Positions 52,473-64,000 of a stretch of DNA of 64,000 nt are shown piece after piece. How positions within the stretch are numbered: the stretch's first letter is position 1; every line of letters starts with the position of its first letter. The stretch is taken from assembly GCA_018825305.1 (NCBI GenBank), contig JAHJEO010000027.1, forward strand, positions 124,001 through 188,000, written 5' to 3'. A model generated the notes under the pieces. That model did not search any database and was not told the origin of the DNA. It saw only the letters and a program-made list of their open reading frames with translations. A program made the position numbers and the translations under genes. This DNA comes from Gammaproteobacteria bacterium. Lineage in GTDB: Bacteria > Pseudomonadota > Gammaproteobacteria > Burkholderiales > Rhodocyclaceae.

Positions 52473-53246
52473 TCAAAGCAGGGTATCGTAGCCGAATTTT
52501 GCGATCAGCACAGCGGTGACTGCCAGAAACACGCCGCGGATGAAGCCGCTGCCGTGGCGCAAAGCCAGCCGCGAGCCGACCTGTGCCCCGGCGATGTTGA
52601 ACACCGCCATCGCCAGCGCCAGCTGCCACAGCACGTGACCGCTCGGTGCAAACCATGACAGGGCCGCCAGGTTGGTGCTGAAATTCACCACCTTGGAGGC
52701 CGCCGAGGCGCGCAGGAAATCGAGGCCGAAAAAGCGGACGAAGGCGAAAATCATGAAGCTGCCGGCACCCGGCCCGAAGAAGCCATCGTAGAAGCCGAGT
52801 ACGGCGCCGGCCAGCAAGGCCGGCCGCGTGGCGCTGCCGGAAAAAGTCGGCGCCAGCGCCACGGCGCCGAAATCGCGCCTCACCATGGTGTAGATGAATA
52901 CCGCCACCAGCAGCAGCAGGATCACCGGCCGCAGCCACTCCTTGGGCGCCAGCGACACCATTGCGGCCCCACCGAAGGAAAACACGAAGGCCGCGGCCGC
53001 GGCCGGCAGCGCGATTTCCCACGGCAGCGCAATGCGGCGGGCGTAGCGCCAGGCGGCGTTGGCTGTGCCGAAGATCGAGGCGCCCTTGTTGGTGCCGAAC
53101 ACCGTCGCCGGCGCCTCGCCCGGCAGGGCGGTGAGCAGCGCCGGCACCTGGATCATGCCGCCGCCACCCGCGACGGCATCGATGAATCCGGCGAACGCCG
53201 CAGCAAGCAGCAGCAAACCGACGGTCGCAGAGCCGCCGTCAATCAT
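52473..53246 (-). CDS. TauE/SafE-family membrane permease
   Basis: A 257-residue membrane protein with about eight helices and the TauE/SafE pattern: AGFIDAVAGGGGMIQVPALLTALPGEAPATVFGTNKGASIFGTANAAWRY, then GFYDGFFGPGAGSFMIFAFVRFFG. Members export sulfoacetate, sulfite or other organic anions. The substrate is unknown here. The ATG at 53246 is preferred over one eight codons upstream. LAPTFSGSATRP near the middle is encoded by a dispersed repeat. Confidence 0.87.
   Translation of the reverse strand: MIDGGSATVGLLLLAAAFAGFIDAVAGGGGMIQVPALLTALPGEAPATVFGTNKGASIFGTANAAWRYARRIALPWEIALPAAAAAFVFSFGGAAMVSLAPKEWLRPVILLLLVAVFIYTMVRRDFGAVALAPTFSGSATRPALLAGAVLGFYDGFFGPGAGSFMIFAFVRFFGLDFLRASAASKVVNFSTNLAALSWFAPSGHVLWQLALAMAVFNIAGAQVGSRLALRHGSGFIRGVFLAVTAVLIAKFGYDTLL
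52842..52866 (+). repeat. Dispersed 25-bp repeat, copy 12
   Basis: AAAAGTCGGCGCCAG then CGCCACGGCG (two changes), antisense in the TauE gene, read as GAVALAPTF. Confidence 0.75.
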
Positions 53247-53355
53247 GGTTTCACCGCCGGAGCGACCCAAGGTGGAACGGCCAGGACCCCGAGGCCGCGT
53301 AGCGGCCGAACCTGCGTCACCCCCTTCCGGCGGAAGGGAGATGGGGGGCAGGAGT
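53247..53355. other. Gap between mnmE and the TauE gene with two hairpins
   Basis: The 109 bp contain no gene. They hold GGCCGC-GTA-GCGGCC (about 53293-53307) and CCCTTCC-GGC-GGAAGGG (53322-53338) flanked by C- and G-runs. Neither is followed by a T-run, so they are more like REP-type hairpins or factor-dependent ends than classical terminators. Confidence 0.5.
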
Positions 53356-54732
53356 TCATTTGCCGATGCAGAAGCGGCTGAATATCACCCCGAGCAGGTC
53401 GTCGGAAGTGAATTCGCCGGTGATCGACGCCAGCGCCTCCTGCGCCAGGCGCAACTCCTCGGCGCAAAGCTCAAGCTGACCCAACCGCCGTTCCGCCAGC
53501 GCCGACTTTTCGGCGGCGATGCCCAACGCCTCGAGATGGCGTTCGCGGGCAAGGATCACGTCCTCGCCATGGCCTGCCCAGCCGGCCACGCGCAGCAGTT
53601 CGTCGTGCAGCAATTCCATGCCGGCCCCGGTCTTGGCCGACAGGCGCAGATGCACCTGGCCGGCGGGAGCCGCGTCCTGATGACGACCGGGGGCAAGGCC
53701 GGCGAGGTCGCATTTGTTCTCGACGACCACCCGCTCGATCCCGGCCGGCAGCCGCACCGCGATGGCATGATCGGCCGGGGTGACGCCGGCGCGGGCGTCA
53801 ACGATCTGCAGCACCACATCGGCGCGCTCGATCTCCTGCCAGGTACGGGCGATGCCGATCTTCTCCACCGGATCCTCGGTCTCGCGCAGACCGGCGGTGT
53901 CGATCACATGCAGCGGGATGCCCTCGACGTGGATGGTTTCGCGCAGCGCGTCGCGGGTGGTGCCGGCAATCTCGGTGACGATGGCGCGCTCCTCGCCGGC
54001 CAGGCGGTTGAGCAGCGAGCTTTTCCCCACGTTGGGCAGCCCGGCCAGCACCACGTGCAATCCCGTTCGCAGCATCGCGCCCGCCCGCGCCCTGCCCTGC
54101 AAGGCGGCGATGTCGCCACGCAATTGCGTCAGCCGCGCGCGCGCGTCGATGTCGCGCAGCAGTTGCTCGGCGTCGATCTCCTCCTCGGGAAAGTCCAGCG
54201 TCGCCTCGACCAGCATCCGCAGCTCGGTCAGTTGCGCCACGATGCCATGCACCACTGCCGAAAACTCGCCAGAGAGCGAACGCAGCGCCGAGCGCGCCGC
54301 CTGCGCCGACGAGGCATCGATCAGGTCGGCCACCGCCTCGGCCTGGGCCAGGTCGAGCTTGTCGTTCACGAAGGCGCGGCGGCTGAATTCGCCCGGCTCG
54401 GCCAAGCGCACACCGAGCTCGACGCAACGTGCCAGCAGCAGTTGCATCACCACCGGCCCGCCGTGTCCCTGCAGTTCGAGGACATCCTCCCCGGTGAAGG
54501 AATGCGGCGCGGCGAAGTACAACAGGATGCCGCGGTCGATGGCGATGCCGTCCGCGGCCAGAAAGTCGGCGATGGCGGCACGGCGCGGCAGGATGGATGC
54601 AGCCGGCCGGCCCGTCAGCGCCTCGGCCAATACCGGCAGGTCCGACCCGGAAACCCGAACCACGCCGATGCCACCGCGCCCGGGCGCAGTGGCGATGGCG
54701 GCTATCGCCTCAGTGTGCCTTGAGGCCGGCAC
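53356..54732 (-). CDS. mnmE: tRNA modification GTPase MnmE
   Basis: A 458-residue GTPase. N-terminal tetrahydrofolate-binding domain ([20 protein letters not shown]), G domain inserted in a helical domain with [20 protein letters not shown] and NKCD, and the invariant C-terminus FSRFCIGK with the catalytic cysteine. It works with MnmG on tRNA wobble uridine. The start overlaps the yidC end by 23 bp. It contains two dispersed repeats, [10 protein letters not shown] near the C-terminus and [10 protein letters not shown] near the N-terminus, replacing family positions without changing length. Confidence 0.97.
   Translation of the reverse strand: MPASRHTEAIAAIATAPGRGGIGVVRVSGSDLPVLAEALTGRPAASILPRRAAIADFLAADGIAIDRGILLYFAAPHSFTGEDVLELQGHGGPVVMQLLLARCVELGVRLAEPGEFSRRAFVNDKLDLAQAEAVADLIDASSAQAARSALRSLSGEFSAVVHGIVAQLTELRMLVEATLDFPEEEIDAEQLLRDIDARARLTQLRGDIAALQGRARAGAMLRTGLHVVLAGLPNVGKSSLLNRLAGEERAIVTEIAGTTRDALRETIHVEGIPLHVIDTAGLRETEDPVEKIGIARTWQEIERADVVLQIVDARAGVTPADHAIAVRLPAGIERVVVENKCDLAGLAPGRHQDAAPAGQVHLRLSAKTGAGMELLHDELLRVAGWAGHGEDVILARERHLEALGIAAEKSALAERRLGQLELCAEELRLAQEALASITGEFTSDDLLGVIFSRFCIGK
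53486..53510 (-). repeat. Dispersed 25-bp repeat, copy 13
   Basis: Sense within mnmE: AAAAGTCGGCGCTGG then CGGAACGGCG, perfect match, read as EKSALAERR. Confidence 0.8.
54561..54585 (+). repeat. Dispersed 25-bp repeat, copy 14
   Basis: GAAAGTCGGCGATGG then CGGCACGGCG (two changes), antisense within mnmE, read as RRAAIADF. Confidence 0.72.
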
Positions 54733-56344
54733 CTTCGATCATGCGGTTAACCTGCCACTGCTGGGCGATCGAGAGGGCGTTGTTCACCGTCCAGTAGAGC
54801 ACCAGGCCCGACGGGAAGAACAGGAACATGCCGGTGAACACGATAGGCATCCACAGCATGATCTTGGCCTGGATCGGGTCCGGCGGCGTCGGGTTGAGCT
54901 TGGTCTGGACGAACATGGTGACACCCATGATCACCGGCAGGATGAAGTAGGGATCCTTGGCCGACAGGTCGGTGATCCAGCCCAGCCAGGGCGCGCTGCG
55001 CATTTCGACCGTGCCCATCAGCACCCAGTAGAGCGCGATGAAGACAGGGATCTGCACCAGGATCGGCAGGCAGCCGCCGAGCGGATTGACCTTTTCCTTC
55101 TTGTAGAGCTCCATCATCGCCTGGTTCATGCGCTGGCGGTCGTCGGCGTAGGTCTCCTTCAGCTTCACCAGCTTGGGCGTCAGGACGCGCATCTTGGCCA
55201 TCGACTTGTAGCTGGCGGCCGAAAGCGGGAAGAAGATCAGCTTGAGCATCACCGTCAAACCGATGATGGCCCAGCCCCAGTTGCCCGTGATCTTGTGCAG
55301 CCATTCAAGCACCCAGAACAGCGGCGCGGCAACGACGGTCAGCCAGCCGTAATCGACGACGAGTTCGAGGCCGGGGGCGACCTTGGCCAGGTTGTCCTGC
55401 TCCTGCGGCCCGGCGTAGAGCGAGGTCTCGATCTTGCCGCTGGATCCCGGCGCGATGGAAGCCATAGGCACGATGACGCCGGCGGCGAAGAGGTCTTCGC
55501 CCAGCTTGCGGCTGAAGAATTCACGCGGCGCCTGGGCTGCCGGCAGCCAGGCCGAGACGAAATAGTGCTGGACCATGGCCACCCAGCCGTTGTCGGCTTG
55601 CGCTGGCGCCTTGGCCTTGCCCTTGAGGACATCGGCGAAATCGACCTTGTGATACTTCTCGGCTTCCGTGAAAAACGCCGGCCCGGTGAAGGTCATCATC
55701 ATGGCGTTGGCGCCTTCCGGGGGCTTGGAGTCCCGGGCCAGCTGGAAATAGGCACTGGGCTCTATCGCCACTGCGCCGGCGTTGGCAACTTCGTGCTCGA
55801 CACCGATCAGATAGCTGCCGCGCGTGAATGCATAGGTCTTGGCCACCTTGATGCCGTCTCCACCGACAGCCTCCAGGCGCACGCGCAGCTCGTCCTGGCC
55901 ATCCTTGAGTTCGAGATTGCCGGCCGGCAGCGACCAGCTGGAACGATGGTTGGGCAGATTGGCACCGATCAGGCCGCTTTGCGCGGCATAGGCGTGCTTT
56001 TCCTCGAACAAGACAAAGTTGCTCGTGGCTGCCTCGGTGGCGCGGTGCTTGAGCAGCTCGAGGCGGATGACGTCGCCGCCCTGGGCCGAGATTTCCGCGC
56101 TGAACAAGTCGGTCCGGATCGTGACCCGTTCTGCCGTGGTCGCGGCGGGCGCTCCTGGCACGGCGGCGGCCCCGGGCTTGGCCGTCGGTACAGCGGGAAC
56201 CCCGCTGGTCGACGCCGGTGCCGTGGCAGTTGGCACGGGGGCGACGGCGCCTGCCACCGGCTGGCCCTGCTTCACCCATGCCTCCCACAGCATGATCAGG
56301 GAAAAGCTGAAAACGAGCAGCAGGATGAGGCGTTGATTGTCCAT
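54710..56344 (-). CDS. yidC: Membrane protein insertase YidC
   Basis: A 544-residue inner-membrane insertase. N-terminal helix ([18 protein letters not shown]), large periplasmic beta domain (about 80-330) and the conserved five-helix core ([76 protein letters not shown]). Typical length for proteobacteria. It lies 28 bp after yidD. Confidence 0.97.
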   Translation of the reverse strand: MDNQRLILLLVFSFSLIMLWEAWVKQGQPVAGAVAPVPTATAPASTSGVPAVPTAKPGAAAVPGAPAATTAERVTIRTDLFSAEISAQGGDVIRLELLKHRATEAATSNFVLFEEKHAYAAQSGLIGANLPNHRSSWSLPAGNLELKDGQDELRVRLEAVGGDGIKVAKTYAFTRGSYLIGVEHEVANAGAVAIEPSAYFQLARDSKPPEGANAMMMTFTGPAFFTEAEKYHKVDFADVLKGKAKAPAQADNGWVAMVQHYFVSAWLPAAQAPREFFSRKLGEDLFAAGVIVPMASIAPGSSGKIETSLYAGPQEQDNLAKVAPGLELVVDYGWLTVVAAPLFWVLEWLHKITGNWGWAIIGLTVMLKLIFFPLSAASYKSMAKMRVLTPKLVKLKETYADDRQRMNQAMMELYKKEKVNPLGGCLPILVQIPVFIALYWVLMGTVEMRSAPWLGWITDLSAKDPYFILPVIMGVTMFVQTKLNPTPPDPIQAKIMLWMPIVFTGMFLFFPSGLVLYWTVNNALSIAQQWQVNRMIEGAGLKAH

Positions 56345-56372
56345 GACAGGAATCGAGAGGGCGTGCTAGTGA

Positions 56373-56594
56373 TTAAGGAACCGGATCATACCCGCCCGGG
56401 TGCCAGGGATGGCAACGACCGATGCGTCGCACGGCCATCCACAGGCCTTTGAACGGGCCGTGACGCTCGAGCGCCTCGACGGCATATTCCGAGCAACTCG
56501 GGTGAAACCGGCAACTGCGGGCCAGCATCGGACTGATCGCATATTGATAAACGCGCACCAGCCAGATCAGCGGCGTGGCGGGACGAAAGCTCAT
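56373..56594 (-). CDS. yidD: Membrane protein insertion efficiency factor YidD
   Basis: A 73-residue protein with the full family signature: [65 protein letters not shown]. The start overlaps the rnpA stop. Confidence 0.96.
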   Translation of the reverse strand: MSFRPATPLIWLVRVYQYAISPMLARSCRFHPSCSEYAVEALERHGPFKGLWMAVRRIGRCHPWHPGGYDPVP

Positions 56595-57040
56595 TGCGCC
56601 ACCTTCGCTTTCAGGCGTAGCAGCAGGCCGTCAATTTCTCCACGCAACAGCAGGCGACTGACGCTGCGGTCGGCTTTTGCCACGGGCTTGGCCAGACGCA
56701 GCACGAGGTCTACGGAAGGCAGGCTGCCGCGGGACAGACGAAAAGCTTCGCGGCCTAGCCGCTTGAGCAGGTTGCGCGCCACGGCGCGACGAGCCAGTTT
56801 CTTGGCGATCACCAAACCCAGGCGGGCTCCGCCGCCTTCATTGGGGCGATAGTGCAGGTCGAAGCGTTCCCCGCGGAGAACCCGGCGATGACTGAATACA
56901 GCGGAAAACTCGGCCGCCGCATGCAGGCGATCGCCGCTTTCGAAACTTAGGCGGAGATCCCTCGGTTCGGAAATCGGACGAGGTGAATCAGACGGCGAGG
57001 CGGTGACGACCCTTGGCACGGCGGGCGCGGATGACGGCAC
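56591..57040 (-). CDS. rnpA: Ribonuclease P protein component RnpA
   Basis: The protein subunit of RNase [58 protein letters not shown] contains the RNR-type motif. Family homology begins near ISEPRDLRL, but no ATG, GTG or TTG follows the rpmH stop in this frame. The start must therefore lie inside rpmH, either the ATG at 57040 (149 residues) or the GTG at 57019. Such rpmH-rnpA overlap is known in Thermus but unusual here. An ATT start after the rpmH stop is the alternative. Confidence 0.85.
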   Translation of the reverse strand: MPSSAPAVPRVVTASPSDSPRPISEPRDLRLSFESGDRLHAAAEFSAVFSHRRVLRGERFDLHYRPNEGGGARLGLVIAKKLARRAVARNLLKRLGREAFRLSRGSLPSVDLVLRLAKPVAKADRSVSRLLLRGEIDGLLLRLKAKVAQ

Positions 57041-57122
57041 GACCGCCGCGGGTGCGCATGCGGACGAGGAAACCGTGGGTACGCTTGCGACGCACGACCG
57101 AAGGCTGATAAGTGCGCTTCAT
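56988..57122 (-). CDS. rpmH: 50S ribosomal protein L34
   Basis: A 44-residue protein too short for usual gene finding: [19 protein letters not shown], then [25 protein letters not shown] and stop, exactly the L34 sequence. First gene of the rpmH-rnpA-yidD-yidC-mnmE operon. Confidence 0.97.
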   Translation of the reverse strand: MKRTYQPSVVRRKRTHGFLVRMRTRGGRAVIRARRAKGRHRLAV

Positions 57123-57151
57123 GGTGTTGACCTTTTGCGAAAAAACGCGCG

Positions 57152-57180
57152 ATTACAGCGCGCACAACCTATCTTGTCAA
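57152..57180 (-). promoter_or_regulatory. Sigma70-type promoter of rpmH
   Basis: On the minus strand TTGACA, 17 bp, TGTAAT, about 30 bp before the rpmH start. A consensus -35 with ideal spacing, as expected for a ribosomal protein operon. Confidence 0.85.
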
Positions 57181-57363
57181 GAAATATATTGTCACCCCCT
57201 TGTGGATAACTTTTCCGGAACTCGCTAGAATCCACCGGTCGGATGTTCCCGCCCAGCTTGCGGCGAACCACAGAATAATATAAAAATTACTTTAATTTCA
57301 ATACGTTGAAAAACTCCTTCGGAATGTTTTCGTTCCTGCTTGACTACTTGCCATTCGCGTTCC
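57181..57363. promoter_or_regulatory. dnaA upstream region with DnaA box and A/T-rich tract
   Basis: A perfect DnaA box, TTATCCACA on the minus strand, is at 57202-57210. Downstream TAGAAT (57227-57232) may be a dnaA -10, so DnaA would bind at its own promoter. An A/T-rich tract (57270-57302) could melt as a secondary origin element. No gene. Confidence 0.7.
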
Positions 57364-58809
57364 ATGAGTGAATTCTGGTCTGCCTGTCTCAATCGCTTCG
57401 AACGCGACCTGCCAGCCCAGCAATTCAACACCTGGATCAAATCCTTGCGCCTCGAGGACGACGGCGTGACGGCTAAAGGCACCGATCCGGCTGCCGGCCT
57501 GGCCCGACGCATGCGCCTGCTCGCTCCCAACCGCTTCATCCTGCAGTGGGTGCGCGAACGCTATCTGTCGCAGATCGAGGCGCTCTCGCTCCAGTATTTC
57601 ACCGAACCCGTCGATATCAGCCTGACGCTGGACGATGCGCCCCGTCCCGTGGAAGCCGCGGTGCCGGAAGCGCCGGAGAGCCAAAGCGATGACGACGCGG
57701 CAGCGGTTTCACTCTACTCGGTGGAAGCGCCCAACCTGCCACCCAATACGCTGCCGGCCACGCGTAGCGAAGATCCGGTCTACGAGCGTTCCCGCCTCAA
57801 CCCGGAGTTCACCTTCGACGCCCTGGTCAGCGGTCGCGCCAACGATCTGGCGCGGGCCGCCGCCCAGCAGTGCGCGCAAAATCCCGGCACCTCCTACAAC
57901 CCGCTGTTCATCTATGGCGGCGTCGGACTGGGCAAGACCCACCTGGCCCATGCGCTCGGCAACGAAGTCTGGCGCCAGGACACCAGCCGCGTGGTGCGCT
58001 ACATCCACGCCCATGACTACATCGCCGACGTGGTTCGCGCCTACCAGCAGAAGGCCTTCGACGTCCTCAAACGCTACTACTCCTCGCTCGACCTGCTGAT
58101 CATCGACGACATCCAGTTCCTCGGCGGCAACAAGGAGCGGACCCAGGAGGAATTCTTCTTCGCCTTCAACGCCCTGATCGAGGCCAAGAAGCAGATCGTC
58201 ATCACTTGCGACACCTACCCCAAGGACATTCAGGGCATCGAGGCGCGCCTGATCTCGCGCTTCGACTGGGGCCTGACGGTGACCATCGAACCGCCGGAAC
58301 TCGAGATGCGCGTGGCCATCCTCAAGAAGAAGGCCGAGAGCACCCAGATTCCGCTGTCCGACGACGTTGCCTTCCTCATCGCCAAGCATCTGCGTTCCAA
58401 CGTCCGCGAACTGGAGGGCGCCCTCAATCGCGTGCTCGCCTTTGCCCGCTTCCATGGCCGCGACATCACCCTCGAAGTCGCCAAGGAAGCCCTGAAGGAT
58501 GTGATCGGCGCCACCAATCGCCAGATAACCCTGGAGCTTATCCAGAAGACCGTCGCCGACTACTTCAAGATCAAGGTCGCCGACATGTATTCGCAACGCC
58601 GCACCCGTGCCATCGCCCGACCGCGCCAGGTCGCCATGTGGCTCGCGCGTGAAGTCACACCACACAGCCTGCCCGAGATCGGCGATGCCTTCGGTGGTCG
58701 CGACCACACCACCGTCATGCACGCTTGTCGTACCATTGCCGACCTGCGACGTACCGACGCAACACTCAACAACGACCTGCACGTGCTGATGCAGACCATC
58801 AAAGGCTGA
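57364..58809 (+). CDS. dnaA: Chromosomal replication initiator DnaA
   Basis: A 481-residue initiator. Domain I ([29 protein letters not shown]), a variable acidic linker, the AAA+ domain III with Walker [11 protein letters not shown] and [13 protein letters not shown], and the DNA-binding domain IV ([49 protein letters not shown]). I use the ATG at 57364; a frame opening eight codons earlier lies in the leader. Confidence 0.98.
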   Translation: MSEFWSACLNRFERDLPAQQFNTWIKSLRLEDDGVTAKGTDPAAGLARRMRLLAPNRFILQWVRERYLSQIEALSLQYFTEPVDISLTLDDAPRPVEAAVPEAPESQSDDDAAAVSLYSVEAPNLPPNTLPATRSEDPVYERSRLNPEFTFDALVSGRANDLARAAAQQCAQNPGTSYNPLFIYGGVGLGKTHLAHALGNEVWRQDTSRVVRYIHAHDYIADVVRAYQQKAFDVLKRYYSSLDLLIIDDIQFLGGNKERTQEEFFFAFNALIEAKKQIVITCDTYPKDIQGIEARLISRFDWGLTVTIEPPELEMRVAILKKKAESTQIPLSDDVAFLIAKHLRSNVRELEGALNRVLAFARFHGRDITLEVAKEALKDVIGATNRQITLELIQKTVADYFKIKVADMYSQRRTRAIARPRQVAMWLAREVTPHSLPEIGDAFGGRDHTTVMHACRTIADLRRTDATLNNDLHVLMQTIKG

Positions 58810-59015
58810 TGAACAAGCTATGGATAGCCGCTGTATTAATTGTGGACAACTTGGTGATATTGCCGCAACCGCCATTTAATCCACAATCATCCACACATCA
58901 GCACAACCTTATCACCACCCAAAATCAGTATCTAACATTCTGATAAAATTCGTTTTTTCTTTAAACTCACAGACAACCACCCTACATATCATCAGTATCA
59001 GGGAGATATAAAGAA
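58810..59015. other. oriC: Probable oriC (dnaA-dnaN intergenic region)
   Basis: 206 bp with a cluster of DnaA-box-like 9-mers: TTGTCCACA on minus (58841-58849), TAATCCACA (58877-58885), TCATCCACA (58887-58895), and the weaker TTATCACCA (58909-58917). Each of the first three is one base from TTATCCACA. An A/T-rich stretch follows (58940-58972) that could be the unwinding element. Together with parS and the gene order this is the most likely origin. No gene. Confidence 0.75.
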
Positions 59016-62632
<3,617 letters not shown>

Positions 62633-62745
62633 GATTTTCAGATTCCAACACGCGGAAAAAGACCCTAGCGGTTTCGTTGTTGAAAACGGTATCCCGCGCC
62701 GCAATCATGGCAAGGGATAGTCCAAAACCCAGCAAGGAGACAACC

Positions 62746-63150
62746 ATGTTCCATCCCGTCAGCATTCCTTTTGGCTGCAAGATGCTTTTCAACGAGGTCA
62801 AGCTCAAGCCCGGCGTGACCATCGAGCAGGTCGAGCTGGCGCTCGGCGAAATGTGCAACGTCGTCAAGAACACCTACGGCGGTGACAAGGGCGGCTTCAT
62901 CGCAGGCCAGGTCTATAAGTTCGCCGGCTTCGTTTCGGACGAAGGCTCCGTGGGTAGCACGGGCGCCGCCGCGCAGGACCACATCGCCATCGTGACCTAC
63001 TGGAAATCCTTCGAGGAGCACGAGAAGAGCCACGCCGACACCGTGTTCAACGAGAAATTCGCGGCCCTGGCCAAGATGTGCACCGAATCGCGCGAACTCG
63101 GCTACGAGATGCTGTGGCAGGGCGAACCCGAAGACGAGCCCGCGGCTTGA
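62746..63150 (+). CDS. Small conserved hypothetical protein, possible dimeric alpha/beta-barrel
   Basis: A 134-residue cytoplasmic protein, MFHPVSIPFGCKMLFNEVKLKPGVTIEQVELALGEMCNVV and so on, with DHIAIVTYWKSFEEHEKSHADTVFNEKFAALAKMC. The beta-alpha-beta pattern and the YWKSFEEHEKSH stretch recall antibiotic-monooxygenase-type dimeric barrels, but I do not recognise a named family. The start ATG at 62746 follows GCAAGGAG. It lies between gyrB and nasA and could belong to either unit. Function unknown. Confidence 0.65.
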   Translation: MFHPVSIPFGCKMLFNEVKLKPGVTIEQVELALGEMCNVVKNTYGGDKGGFIAGQVYKFAGFVSDEGSVGSTGAAAQDHIAIVTYWKSFEEHEKSHADTVFNEKFAALAKMCTESRELGYEMLWQGEPEDEPAA

Positions 63151-63172
63151 TGCCGCGCTGGCCGGTGGGCGG

Positions 63173-63226
63173 CCGCACCGGTTTGGCGCGTGCCACCACA
63201 GGCCTCCGCACCAGTTTGGGGCCGGC
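63173..63226 (+). promoter_or_regulatory. Paired 18-bp direct repeats upstream of nasA
   Basis: CCGCACCGGTTTGGCGC (from 63173) and CCGCACCAGTTTGGGGC (from 63206), 33 bp apart (three helical turns). They could be operator sites for the nitrate-assimilation operon. Function inferred from spacing only. Confidence 0.4.
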
Positions 63227-63227
63227 A

Positions 63228-63252
63228 AAAACTCGGCGGTAGCGGGACGGCG
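63228..63252 (+). repeat. Dispersed 25-bp repeat, copy 15 (intergenic)
   Basis: AAAACTCGGCGGTAG then CGGGACGGCG (two changes), 50 bp before the nasA start. Confidence 0.72.
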
Positions 63253-63301
63253 CTTGTAGGCGGGATTCGAGCATGGCACGCGGCTTGCAAAAGCTGTTGC
63301 C

Positions 63302-64000
63302 ATGAGCGAAACGCAATCCACAAAATCCACCTGCTGCTATTGCGGCGTTGGCTGCGGCGTCATCATAGAGAGTGAGGCCGGCCACATCACCGGCGTGCGT
63401 GGCGATCCCGACCACCCGGCCAACTTCGGTCGCCTGTGCACCAAGGGCGCCACGCTGCACCTTTCCGCCGCGCCCGAGACGCTGGCCGGCCGCGCCCTCT
63501 TCCCGATGCTGCACGGCGAACGCGTGCAGTGGGACTCCGCGCTCGACCATGCCGCCGAACGCTTCGGCGCTGCCATCCGCGAGCACGGCCCCGACAGCGT
63601 CGCCTTCTACGTCTCGGGCCAGCTGCTGACCGAGGACTATTACGTCTTCAACAAGCTGGCCAAGGGCCTCGTCGGCAGCAACAACATCGACACCAACTCG
63701 CGGCTGTGCATGTCGAGCGCGGTCACCGGCTACAAGATGACGCTCGGCGCCGATGCGCCACCCTGTGCCTACGAGGACATTTCCGCAGCCGATTGCCTGT
63801 TCATCGCCGGTTCCAATACCGCCTGGGCGCATCCCGTGCTGTTTCGTCGCATCGAGGACGCAAAGAAGGCGAACCCGGACCTGCGGATCATCGTCGTCGA
63901 TCCGCGCCGCACCGACACCGCCGAGGCCGCCGACCTGTTCCTGCCCATCCTGCCCGGCAGCGACATAGCGCTCTACAACGCCATGCTGCACGTGATGCTG
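63302..64000 (+). CDS. nasA: Assimilatory nitrate reductase catalytic subunit, N-terminal part (cut by window edge)
   Basis: The first 233 residues of a molybdopterin oxidoreductase. The 4Fe-4S site is Cys11, Cys14, Cys18 and Cys46 (CCYCGVGC, RLCTKGA). Molybdenum-site Cys136 in DTNSRLCMSSAVTGYK, with cysteine and the nitrate-reductase-type context, separates it from formate dehydrogenases. LGADAPPCAYEDISAADCLFIAGSNTAWAHPVLFRRIE is the NasA signature. The enzyme reduces nitrate to nitrite in the cytoplasm. The rest of the gene lies beyond the window. Confidence 0.9.
   Translation, partial: MSETQSTKSTCCYCGVGCGVIIESEAGHITGVRGDPDHPANFGRLCTKGATLHLSAAPETLAGRALFPMLHGERVQWDSALDHAAERFGAAIREHGPDSVAFYVSGQLLTEDYYVFNKLAKGLVGSNNIDTNSRLCMSSAVTGYKMTLGADAPPCAYEDISAADCLFIAGSNTAWAHPVLFRRIEDAKKANPDLRIIVVDPRRTDTAEAADLFLPILPGSDIALYNAMLHVML

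Noticed and set aside
53780-56452. An 890-residue plus-strand open frame over mnmE and yidC
   Set aside because: Shadow of two clear minus-strand genes. Composition (Arg/Ser/His-rich) is typical for antisense frames in GC-rich DNA.
63302-64000. Formate dehydrogenase alpha subunit
   Set aside because: The metal-site context is SRLCMSSAV, with the GADAPPCAYEDI and AWAHPVLFRRIE blocks of NasA. The formate dehydrogenase pattern with Sec/Cys followed by the characteristic His is not present.

Overview
The window is a chromosomal segment of a GC-rich Gram-negative bacterium, most likely a betaproteobacterium of the Rhodocyclales type. Supporting this are the replication-origin order mnmE-yidC-yidD-rnpA-rpmH / dnaA-dnaN-gyrB, the atp and par blocks close to it, a giant DUF3683 FAD/Fe-S oxidoreductase, a ubiE-Tim44-ubiJ cluster, and outer-membrane and Tat-type proteins. 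The species cannot be named from sequence reading alone. No rRNA or tRNA gene was found.

Left part (1-8603): a minus-strand operon cysK - CHASE2 adenylate cyclase - FecR-like secreted protein - autotransporter-type protein (cut by the window edge); a small plus-strand pair (ankyrin protein and DUF411 protein); a Tat-exported FccB-like flavoprotein coupled to ilvA; and yqaA.

CRISPR island (8604-17941): a type I-C CRISPR-Cas locus. In transcription order (minus strand) it reads cas3-cas5c-cas8c-cas7c-[DUF433 antitoxin-DUF5615 PIN-like toxin]-cas4-cas1-cas2-leader-array. The array has 13 repeats of 37 bp, the last degenerate, and 12 spacers. The island sits exactly at the 3' end of yqaA, and an 85-bp second copy of that 3' end lies on its far side. 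This looks like an insertion scar. The toxin-antitoxin pair is translationally stitched into the cas operon.

Middle (18027-36074): nitrilase/GNAT pair, DUF3683 oxidoreductase, a HEPN/nucleotidyltransferase toxin-antitoxin pair with palindromic operator-like sites, YjbQ, NosD-like, HIT and unknown proteins, phoBR with a PHO box, a DUF971-ubiE-Tim44-ubiJ operon, a haem-binding DUF3365 protein and a Ser/Thr kinase with a PEGA-like tail.

Right part (36199-64000): the complete atpIBEFHAGDC operon with promoter and terminator, parAB-rsmG-mnmG with two parS sites, a branched-chain-amino-acid ABC system with a LivM-LivG fusion, TauE/SafE, the mnmE-yidC-yidD-rnpA-rpmH operon, DnaA boxes, dnaA-dnaN-gyrB, and the start of an assimilatory nitrate reductase.

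Across the whole window I found 15 copies of a 25-bp sequence, AAAA(G/C)TCGGCGCTGG followed by CGNNACGGCG, in both orientations. Twelve are inside genes, including cas1, cas3, yqaA, rsmG and two in mnmE, and all keep the frame open. One copy carries a 27-nt stem-loop-like insert resembling a sequence in the atpA-atpG gap. This dispersed, protein-tolerated repeat family is the most unusual signal in the window.
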